A stretch of 49,065 bases of DNA, taken from assembly GCF_023715445.1 (NCBI RefSeq), contig NZ_JAMBOD010000012.1, positions 1-49,065 of the forward strand, written 5' to 3'. Both the position numbers and the translations under genes were made by a program. Numbering within the stretch: the first letter of the stretch is position 1; every line of letters starts with the position of its first letter. Positions 42,237-49,065 of the stretch are shown one piece after another. The stretch is from Fictibacillus nanhaiensis (GTDB taxonomy: Bacteria; Bacillota; Bacilli; Bacillales; Fictibacillaceae). Under the pieces are notes generated by a model. That model had not been told where the DNA came from, did not search any database, and was given only the letters and a program-made list of their open reading frames with translations.

Positions 42237-43677
42237 GATTATCCTCCTTATAAGGCAGAATTAATGTTACCGTAGTCCCCTTGTTTACAACCGACCGGAT
42301 GTCAACCACATGCTCGGTTTGATAAAATAGCTGCAGTCTCCTTATCACATTATGAATGCCCAATCCTGTCGAATGGCCGATATGATCTTCTCCCTGCTTC
42401 TCTTGATCAGCATCTGATGGATGTAAAAGTGAATGTACCTGTTCTTTCGTCATACCGATCCCATTGTCCCGGATTTCTATCATCACCTTGTTTTCCATGG
42501 AATAGATAAATAGTCCGATTTCCCCGCCTTCTTCTTTACCTTCTACACCGTGAATAAATGCGTTCTCTACTAATGGCTGTAGAATCAGACTGGGTATAGG
42601 TATGTGTAGACATCTTTCATCTATGTTCACCGTAAATGTGATCCGTTCAGAAAAACGGGTCTGCTGAATATGGAAGTAATCCTTTACCACCTTTACTTCT
42701 TCCCTCAATTGAACGGATTTACTTACATCTCTTAAACTATATCGCAGTAAAGTAGAAACAGAGTGGATCAGTGAGGACGTTTTTTCGGCATCTTCCAAAT
42801 AGGCCATTCTAGAGATCGTATTTAATGTATTAAATAAAAAGTGAGGATTGATCTGATTTTGTAGATGCTTTAATTCAAGTTCCTTGAATAGCCGGTCGAG
42901 CTCCGATTTCTTTTCCAGCTCAATGATGTATTCCCTTATATTCTCACGCATCACATTAAACGTATTGCCCAACAGCTTTAATTCATCATTGGACTGGATG
43001 CTTAGATCAGCTCCATTAAACGTTCCGCTTGCGATCTCCTGAGCGGCTTTTGACAGACTTTGAATCGGACGGTTGATACTCCGTGAAAACCAAAGGGCAA
43101 AATAGACAGCAAGCAGAACAGTCGTATTAAACAAAAATAGAATAAACCATTTGAAGGAATCATTTCGCTGCTCCATATCCGCAAAAAAAGATTGGTAGTT
43201 GGTCAGCTCGATGTCAATTAAAGCAAGCGTCGTCTCTTGAAGATAAGATGAGGTATTCCTTGCCTCTCGTAAATGTTTCGTGTACTGATCAATGTCATCT
43301 CTCAGCATGAAGCCGATGGTCATTTCACACTCTTGCACAAGCGTTTTTATCATTTGCATATACTTTTTCCGTTGTATATCATCCATGCTATCTTTGTTCT
43401 TCTGCAGCTGTTCTACATCATCCTCGAGCTGATGGCGAATTTCATGAAATTCCATAATGGTCTTCTGATTCTTCTCTACCACATATTCGTTGGCCTTCTC
43501 ATATAAAAGATTCGACGTTTGCGAGATTCGGTTCAGCAATAAAAACTCTTCAAAACTTGCATCATATTTTAATAAAAGTGAACGGCTGCTAAAGTAGATC
43601 GAGATGGAAACCACATTAAAGAGAACAACAAATACAAAAAAGTAGATTAAGAGCTTGCTGCGTATGGTCTTCATCAT
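42214..43677 (-). CDS. Sensor histidine kinase, LytS/YesM type
   Basis: 487-aa membrane kinase. Two transmembrane segments (about 9-29 and 175-200) enclose an extracellular helical sensor domain. A HAMP linker (about 195-250), His_kinase domain with the phospho-accepting His in QINPHFLFNTLN, and an ATPase domain with VENAFIHGV and GIGLHN-like motifs follow. It overlaps the upstream sugar-sensor gene by ATGA. It probably receives its signal from that sensor protein and phosphorylates the AraC-type regulator. Confidence 0.93.
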   Translation of the reverse strand: MMKTIRSKLLIYFFVFVVLFNVVSISIYFSSRSLLLKYDASFEEFLLLNRISQTSNLLYEKANEYVVEKNQKTIMEFHEIRHQLEDDVEQLQKNKDSMDDIQRKKYMQMIKTLVQECEMTIGFMLRDDIDQYTKHLREARNTSSYLQETTLALIDIELTNYQSFFADMEQRNDSFKWFILFLFNTTVLLAVYFALWFSRSINRPIQSLSKAAQEIASGTFNGADLSIQSNDELKLLGNTFNVMRENIREYIIELEKKSELDRLFKELELKHLQNQINPHFLFNTLNTISRMAYLEDAEKTSSLIHSVSTLLRYSLRDVSKSVQLREEVKVVKDYFHIQQTRFSERITFTVNIDERCLHIPIPSLILQPLVENAFIHGVEGKEEGGEIGLFIYSMENKVMIEIRDNGIGMTKEQVHSLLHPSDADQEKQGEDHIGHSTGLGIHNVIRRLQLFYQTEHVVDIRSVVNKGTTVTLILPYKEDNHESRNHG

Positions 43678-44657
43678 TCCCCTCCCTTCAGCGGAGCTTT
43701 TTTGGAGTGGACATGTTCTGGACGAACCAATTTTGTTTTCGTAAACTGAAGTTCATCCGGGTGTTCACCACGCTCCAAACGGAGGAGCAACTCAATAGCC
43801 TGGTAGCCCATCTCATAAGGATACTGAGCCACAGTAGCATCAATCGAGCCTTTTTCCAGAAGCTTTATCGTTTGAGGCAAGATATCAAATGAAATGATGG
43901 TTGGATCAAGTTGAAGCTGGTTCACAACCTGAGAAATACCTGTTCCATCTAAAGCGCTCGTCCCGTAAAAAGCTGTCACGTCTGGATGTTCCCTCAATAA
44001 ATCATATGTCGCTTGTACAGCACCGCTCTTGGTAATATTTGATTCTTTTATGGCCACTACTTCCATTCTCCTATTTTGCTGGATGGTGTCTTTAAAACCT
44101 CGGATGCGAAGCTGCTGACTCGAGGAGTCAAGTCTTCCCGTTACAATTCCAACATTCTGCTCGCCTTGGGTACCTTTAATTAGCGCTTCCCCGGCCAGCA
44201 CGCCGGCACGGTAATTATCAGAACCAACATAAAAAGCCCTATCACTCTCAGGTGCATCTGTATCAACCGTGACGAAAGGTATTCCTTTTTCAAATGCTTT
44301 ATTCACAAGCTGGTCGAATCGCTTACTTGTAATCCCTTGAGCAATCAATCCATCTACGTTCCCAGCAATAGATTGATCCATATATTTAAGCTGTTCGGAA
44401 TTATCCACTTGTTTGGGCCCGAGGTACTCTAAATAAACATTATTTTTTTCCGCTGCATCACGTGCCCCTTTTTCGATCAATCGCCAATAGGGGTTATCTT
44501 CTTCCTCACTAATTAACACGAAATGATAGTCATACTTGACCGCTGTTGCAGGCTTATTTTTGATCTGAAACGTTTCTTTTCCAAAGAAGAGCATCATCAT
44601 GAAATTTATTGCAAGCAATACGAATAGAATCACATATATACTGCGCTTTAGGATCAT
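43674..44657 (-). CDS. Membrane-anchored sugar-binding sensor protein (periplasmic-binding-protein-like)
   Basis: 327 aa from the ATG at 44657 (GGGTGAT upstream; the longer frame adds an unlike N-terminus). One N-terminal hydrophobic segment (about 6-25) is uncleaved-looking with no lipobox Cys, so the protein is likely tethered. The rest is a RbsB/LacI-type sugar-binding fold (DNPYWRLIEKGARDAAE, VDGLIAQG, TVDTDAPES, ALDGTGISQVV). First gene of a sensor-kinase-regulator operon. Comparable three-part systems such as XylFII-LytS-YesN in clostridia sense a sugar outside the cell and hand the signal to the kinase. Here mannose or a mannoside is the likely ligand, inferred from the adjacent GH92 operon. 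Confidence 0.88.
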   Translation of the reverse strand: MILKRSIYVILFVLLAINFMMMLFFGKETFQIKNKPATAVKYDYHFVLISEEEDNPYWRLIEKGARDAAEKNNVYLEYLGPKQVDNSEQLKYMDQSIAGNVDGLIAQGITSKRFDQLVNKAFEKGIPFVTVDTDAPESDRAFYVGSDNYRAGVLAGEALIKGTQGEQNVGIVTGRLDSSSQQLRIRGFKDTIQQNRRMEVVAIKESNITKSGAVQATYDLLREHPDVTAFYGTSALDGTGISQVVNQLQLDPTIISFDILPQTIKLLEKGSIDATVAQYPYEMGYQAIELLLRLERGEHPDELQFTKTKLVRPEHVHSKKAPLKGGE

Positions 44658-44775
44658 AGTATCACCCATAGTAAGAATATTTTTTATTTTCATAATATAG
44701 GAAAATGCTAGACTCGTATACAAAAACGCCAATGGATTTGGTAATGTATGAATGACTATATAGAAGAGGTGTTTT

Positions 44776-45216
44776 ATGATTATTGTTCTAATTTTATTTG
44801 CACTCATTGCAGGCATGGCACTACCAACACAATTCAGCATCAATGCACAGTTAAGGACTTTAGTCGGTTCTCCTATCCTGGCATCTATGATCTCCTTTAT
44901 TGTGGGATCGATCGCATTATTGATTATTTCATTCTTTAATCACGGGATAAAAGTTAGTAAAGGCTGGATAGAGGCACCTTGGTGGGTTTGGACCGGTGGC
45001 TTATTAGGGGCTTTTTATGTAGTTGCCACCATTGTATTAATACCTCGAATCGGTGCAGCATCAACAGTAGCATTCATTCTAACTGGACAGATCATAGCTT
45101 CTGTACTGATTGATCATTTCGGACTTCTCGGGGTGCATGTTCAGCCGATCAATCAATTTAAACTTATTGGTGTTTCCCTTATTATTATAGGAGTGTATTT
45201 TGTGCAGAAATATTAA
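44776..45216 (+). CDS. DMT-superfamily small membrane protein, YdcZ family (DUF606)
   Basis: 146 aa with about five transmembrane helices. The start MIIVLILFALIAGMALPTQ with QFSINAQLRTLVGSP and the later GGLLGAFYVV are hallmarks of the YdcZ family of small, often paired, transporters. Substrate unknown. AGAGGTG before the ATG. It is divergent from the sensor operon, single, with its own terminator. Confidence 0.88.
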   Translation: MIIVLILFALIAGMALPTQFSINAQLRTLVGSPILASMISFIVGSIALLIISFFNHGIKVSKGWIEAPWWVWTGGLLGAFYVVATIVLIPRIGAASTVAFILTGQIIASVLIDHFGLLGVHVQPINQFKLIGVSLIIIGVYFVQKY

Positions 45217-45249
45217 TAAATAAGATCATATAGCAAAGCGATTTACAAC

Positions 45250-45289
45250 AAGGCATGATTTCGGTACCACCGGGCTCATGCCTTATTTG
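45250..45289 (+). terminator. Intrinsic terminator after the YdcZ-family gene
   Basis: AAGGCATGA (45250-45258) pairs with TCATGCCTT (45276-45284), with an inner CGGT/ACCG stem, followed by ATTTG. Confidence 0.7.
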
Positions 45290-45480
45290 TATCGGATTTC
45301 GGGCATTACAAATCTACCATTCTCCTCTTAAGGAATTTTAACCAGTTTCATAGATACCGGGATATCATTCTAGGTTCAGTTGCCTATTTATTCGACAAAA
45401 AGGGTGTTATTGATTCTAGTCTATTTGTTTTTATGCTAATTTTAAAAATAATCAAAAAATTAAATTTTAGGAGGAAGACT

Positions 45481-47148
45481 ATGAAAAAAGTCTTTCGCGC
45501 AACTTCTATGGCCGTCGTGCTTTCTCTTACCGCCGGGTTAGCCAGTCCTATACCGGGGTGGGTCGCAGCATCTTCAGCTGCCGAACAGGAAAAAGAATTT
45601 ATCCCTTACTATGGAACCGGTCCAAGCTACGTTCAACCGGACAACATTTCTTACCTCTTCCCAAAGTCTGATGTAACTTTCAACACCCCTGCTTTTCAAA
45701 AAGATAAAGTACCTTTTACAAGCCAAGAAGAAATGATGGGGCTCTTACAGAAGCTTGCCTACAAAAATAAGAACGCTAAACTGACCATACTCGGCAAATC
45801 CCAAGAAGGTCGGGATATTCCACTCTTGCTCTTCAGTAAAGATCACCATAAAAAAGGAAAAAGCCATAAGAAAAAGCCGCTCGTCTGGGTACAGAGCCAA
45901 ATTCATGGTAATGAACCTGCAGCAGGAGAATCCGCTCTCGTCCTGGCCCAGTGGCTGGCAGAAGGTAAATTAGGAAATGTACTGGACAAGGTGGATGTCG
46001 CCATCGTACCAAGGGTGAACCCCGACGGCTCCTATTACTTCAAGCGTACGGTCGCAAACAATAATGACGCAAACCGCGATTTTATGAAGGTCGAATACCC
46101 AGAGGTACAGTTGATACATAAAGCAATCAATGCGTATCAGCCTGAGGTCGTACTCGATGCCCATGAATATACGGTGAATCCATCCCCATTGAAACAGTTT
46201 GGAGAAAAAGGCTCCATCGCTTCCTACGACTTGTTGATTTCTTCTGCCAAAAACCTAAATATACCGGAAAAGCTGCGCAAGGAGTCGGACAACCTTTTGC
46301 TTCCAAAAGTAAATAAAACGCTGGATAAAGAAAACCTTAGCCACCACGATTACTATACACTTGCGATGGAGGGAGATAAACTCGTCGCCACGGAAGGAAG
46401 CACGGAAACAAGGATTGGACGAAATGCACTATGATTGAAAAACACATTCACTTATCTAATTGAAACCCGTGGGATCAATATCGGCCGTGCTGACTTTGAA
46501 CGGCGTGTATATGCACAGGTCGTAGCGCAGTCTTCCTTTATAAAAAATACGGCCGACAATGCAGATAAAGTGCAAAAAGCTGTTGAAGAGGCACGTGCTG
46601 AAGTAACCATAAAAGGAAAAAGAGCGAATGATGATGATAAAATTGTCGTGACAAGCGGAAACAAACAGATTTCAGACCAAAAGCTTGAAGTTGTAGATCT
46701 GGCTAAGGCTGCCAAAACAGACATTCCGATCGTATGGGAAGATTCAACCGAAGCTTATCCAACATTAGAGCGTGAACGGCCAACGGCTTATATCCTCTCC
46801 CCTGGTCCTGGACACGATGATGTCGCAAAGAAACTTCAGATACTGGGTGTGCGTGTTGAAAAGCTTAAAAAACCAACCGTTCTTCCTGTTGAGAGCTATG
46901 AGGTGACCAGCAGCACGGTTTCAGACGGTACAAATACAGTAACAACAGAAGTAAACGAAAAAACACATTCCTTCCCAGCAGGCAGTTATGTGTTCTCGAT
47001 GGCTCAACAAAACGCTAACTTTATCGCCCTTGCCCTTGAACCGGAATCAGTCGACAGCTATGTAACCTATAACTTCATTTCTGCAAAAAAAGGCGATGAG
47101 CTTCCTGTTTACCGGTATATGCAAGGAAAACAGCCGAAAACGAACTAA
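45481..47148 (+). pseudogene. M14-family zinc carboxypeptidase interrupted by an in-frame TGA
   Basis: A secreted metallopeptidase gene of 556 codons. ATG at 45481 with AGGAGG upstream and a signal peptide of about 33 residues. Zinc ligands H142 and E145 (IHGNE) and H228 (DAHEY), with R199 nearby (NRD), are intact. Codon 318 is TGA (46432-46434), yet the same frame continues without a gap through KNTFTYLIETRG, which holds the catalytic Glu (codon 328), to 47148. The first piece is 317 aa and lacks that Glu, so it should be inactive. The second piece (46435-47148) begins at a TTG right after the stop with no ribosome binding site. No other damage is visible, so the change is recent, a sequencing error, or read through. 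The original codon could have been GGA. Confidence 0.85.
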
Positions 47149-47172
47149 TTGAATTCGTGTCAGCCAGAGGAC

Positions 47173-47205
47173 AAAAGAGCGATTACAGTGATCGCTCTTT
47201 TTTGT
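47173..47205 (+). terminator. Intrinsic terminator after the M14 gene
   Basis: AAAAGAGCGAT pairs with ATCGCTCTTTT around TACAGTG. More Ts follow. Nothing further is supportable in 47206-47410 apart from an AT-rich promoter region with TTGACA at 47352. Confidence 0.85.
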
Positions 47206-47425
47206 GATGTTGTCCTAAAAAGTTAAACAGATGTTTAAAAAATTTTAGAAATGACATATTAAATGCAACATTAATCCTGCGTTTCCAAAGGCATCTTTAC
47301 TAAAACGTAAAAAACGATACCAAACCTTTATGATCTAAAGAAAATATTTAGTTGACAGTCGTTAAACATTTACATTCCTTTGCTATTCTTTTCTTGTACA
47401 ACCAATTCTAAGGGAGGGAATACAC

Positions 47426-48333
47426 TTGAAAAAAGTATTACGTCATTGATCTTGTTAACATTTGCATTCTTATTGTTTGGGAGTACCTATTCTACTTCAC
47501 AAGAGGCGCTTGCTTCAGAACAAAAAGGACAAGCTTCCACGATGGATTTAAAAGTCATGACGTACAATTTGAGATACTTAAATACCACTGACCCATCACC
47601 GCACGCCTGGGCAGAACGCCGCCCTGCTGTAAAGAAGCTCATCGAAATGGAAAGACCTGATATATTTGGAACCCAAGAAGCCGTTTACCAACAAGTAAAA
47701 GAAGTGGATGAAGATCTAAAGGATTACGAATGGATTGGTTTAGGCCGTGAAGGGGGAAGCAAAGGAGAATTCATGGCGGTTTACTATAACAAAGATCGTT
47801 TTTCACCTGTAGAATACGACCACTACTGGTTATCCGATACTCCGGACGAAATTGGTTCTATGTCATGGGGGAATACCATTCCGCGAATGGTCACTTGGGT
47901 AAAGTTCCTTGATAAAAAGACGAATCAACAATTTTACTTTGTGAACACACACTTTGATCATCGTTCCGTGGAAGCACGAGAGAAAAGTGCGGGATTGATC
48001 GCAGAAAAAACAAAAGAATTTGATCCAGCATTGCCGGTATTGTTAACAGGTGACTTTAATACAGGTCCTGGCAGCACACCACATCAAACCCTTATAAAAG
48101 AAGGATCTTTTGTTGATACAATGGATGCAGCAGCCCAGAAAATCAATGACCATCTCGGTACATTCAATGGATTCAAAGATTCTACTGGAGGAGGTCCAGA
48201 CAGTCGGATAGACTGGATCATGACTAAAGGGAATGTGACAACTCATAAAACAGATATCCTCGATTACCAAAAGAACAGTCAATTCCCAAGTGATCATTAC
48301 CCTGTACTTAGCGATTTGACATTACATTATTAA
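47426..48333 (+). CDS. Secreted endonuclease/exonuclease/phosphatase-family protein, frameshifted at its start
   Basis: Extracellular DNase-I-fold hydrolase of about 300 aa. Catalytic motifs are all present: MTYNLR, GTQEA, NTHFDHR, TGDFNTGP, DSRIDWI and SDHYPV. Substrate could be nucleic acid, a sugar phosphate or a phosphodiester. The ribosome binding site GGGAGGG points to the TTG at 47426, but from there the frame closes after 7 codons. The enzyme frame is off by one. One extra A in the A6 run (47429-47434) would join them and give a normal signal peptide, MKKSITSLILLTFAF and on, cut after ALA. The open frame can also be traced upstream to 47380, but that would place the ribosome binding site inside the gene. 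An in-frame TTG at 47446 lacks a binding site. Confidence 0.8.
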
Positions 48334-48348
48334 CCTGTAGGAACTACT

Positions 48349-48377
48349 AAGCCCCCGGAGGTTCCGAGGGCTTTTTA
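48349..48377 (+). terminator. Intrinsic terminator after the phosphatase-family gene
   Basis: AAGCCC and GGGCTT enclose a CGGA/TCCG inner stem. TTTT follows. Confidence 0.8.
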
Positions 48378-48442
48378 GCACTGTTTTTTCAGACGGAAAA
48401 AGCTAATTTTTAATCAGGTGCTTTTATACTTTTACTTTTATA

Positions 48443-48994
48443 TTAACGCTTTTTCCCCACTTCCTTAAATCCCTCAACGATAATACTAGAATCCCCTTTC
48501 TCCACAGCTGCCTGTAGTTGATGCTTATACACTTTGTTCTTTTTCTCCATTAAGGGGGGCCGCTGTTTATATACATATTTCTTTTTCAGTACTTTCGTTT
48601 TTTGATTATAAAAAAGAACAAATTGCTTCTGGGGTAAATCAGGATTTGTATTAAACCAGCGAATTTTAAAGCTTGGTGCATCCTCCCATTCCTCTACCTT
48701 TAGCATATCTGTTAATACTTTTAGCTGAATCAGGTTGAATTCAGGAGTTAGTCTGAATCCCCTTTTGAGCAATAAGGTTGTCTCATCAACTATGGGTTTC
48801 TCCTTGAAATAAAGACCTTTATCATTGATTTCCCTTTCAAATAGTATAAAACTAATGAGCGGAAACATCTTAACAAACGATTTTTCATACGATTCGGCAT
48901 CTATGTTAAAGCCGATGTTAAAATCACCAATATAGCCGGAATAAAAATCCCCATCTAAAATAGAACCATAGGTTTGAGAGGAGCTATGGTTCAT
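48443..48994 (-). pseudogene. Unknown protein gene, 5' end apparently lost to the IS21 insertion
   Basis: The open frame ends FKEVGKKR and can start at the ATG at 48994 (MNHSSSQTYGS) or a TTG at 49024. Neither has a good ribosome binding site. The first 25-35 codons lie inside the left end of the IS21-family element, whose end I place near 48918. Host-derived sequence therefore starts around GFNIDAESYEKSF, and the true start has been replaced. The remaining ~158 residues are soluble, Lys-rich at the C-terminus, and not recognised. Confidence 0.55.
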
Positions 48995-49065
48995 GATTAC
49001 CAGAGGGGATTTTTTTATGATCAAAGATATGTTTAAAAGAGGAATGTCTATTTCATCAATTGCTA
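48918..49065 (+). mobile_element. Left end of an IS21-family insertion sequence (continues beyond window)
   Basis: The window ends inside an IS21-like element. Its istA-type gene starts at 49017. Upstream, ATGTTAAAATCACC (near 48917) and ATCTAAAATAGAACC (near 48954) look like the multiple terminal repeats usual in IS21 ends. The outer end at 48918 (TGTT) is a proposal. The right end and istB are outside the window. Confidence 0.6.
49017..49065 (+). CDS. istA: IS21-family transposase IstA, N-terminal fragment (cut by window edge)
   Basis: The last 49 bases encode MIKDMFKRGMSISSIA, the start of the helix-turn-helix typical of IstA transposases. AGAGGGG lies upstream of the ATG at rather long spacing. 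IstA carries out DNA cutting and joining, with the helper ATPase IstB expected downstream. Confidence 0.7.
   Translation, partial: MIKDMFKRGMSISSIA

Noticed and set aside
46420-46500. Selenocysteine insertion at the TGA of the M14 gene
   Set aside because: No SECIS-like hairpin is evident after the TGA, and M14 peptidases do not use selenocysteine at this position.

Overview
The window looks like chromosome of an endospore-forming, Gram-positive Bacillaceae (Bacillus/Fictibacillus-like). The evidence is a complete GerA-type germinant receptor operon, strong AGGAGG-type ribosome binding sites with several TTG starts, CcpA-type cre sites, lipoboxes on secreted proteins, and sugar ABC importers without their own ATPase (the usual shared-MsmX arrangement). 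The species cannot be named from sequence alone.

Layout. 0.4-4.0 kb: germinant receptor operon (A, B, C subunits). 4.1-5.7 kb: a 53-aa small gene and an NprR/PlcR-like HTH-TPR regulator with no peptide gene beside it. 6.0-9.5 kb: fixABCX electron-transfer flavoprotein operon, enclosed by a ~105-bp inverted repeat. 9.9-14.9 kb: MFS exporter, deoD, an unknown membrane protein, a TrmB-type regulator and a small membrane protein. 15.1-19.0 kb: two secreted enzymes, an alpha/alpha-barrel protein with a carbohydrate-binding module and a 5'-nucleotidase. 19.3-33.0 kb: a galactoside/hemicellulose locus with a GH2-galK-galE-galT-galM operon, a divergent GH43 lipoprotein, and an SBP-permease-permease-GH43-LacI operon. 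The two leftward operons have matching promoter architecture. 33.2-44.7 kb: an alpha-mannoside locus with SBP-permease-permease-GH92 mannosidase, driven by a membrane sugar sensor, a LytS/YesM-type kinase and an AraC-type response regulator. Its likely operator (two 12-bp direct repeats 20 bp apart) can be read next to a TATAAT box and a perfect cre. 44.8-49.1 kb: a YdcZ-type transporter, an M14 carboxypeptidase broken by an in-frame TGA, a secreted endonuclease/exonuclease/phosphatase-family protein frameshifted at its start, and the left end of an IS21-family element that has cut off the 5' end of an unknown gene.

Most unusual signal. Six intergenic arrays share one architecture: a short conserved word (about 8-13 bp) repeated 3-8 times with a period of 20-21 bp (two helical turns), with unrelated filler between the words. 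Five of the six lie beside intrinsic terminators. Three arrays use the same word (TTTGGTKCATAGA), two use GTTTCGCTCAAA and one uses CTCGTGAGA. Isolated single words also occur beside terminators. The arrays bracket gene blocks: fixABCX, the nucleotidase gene and the galactose locus. I know of no named element that matches this.
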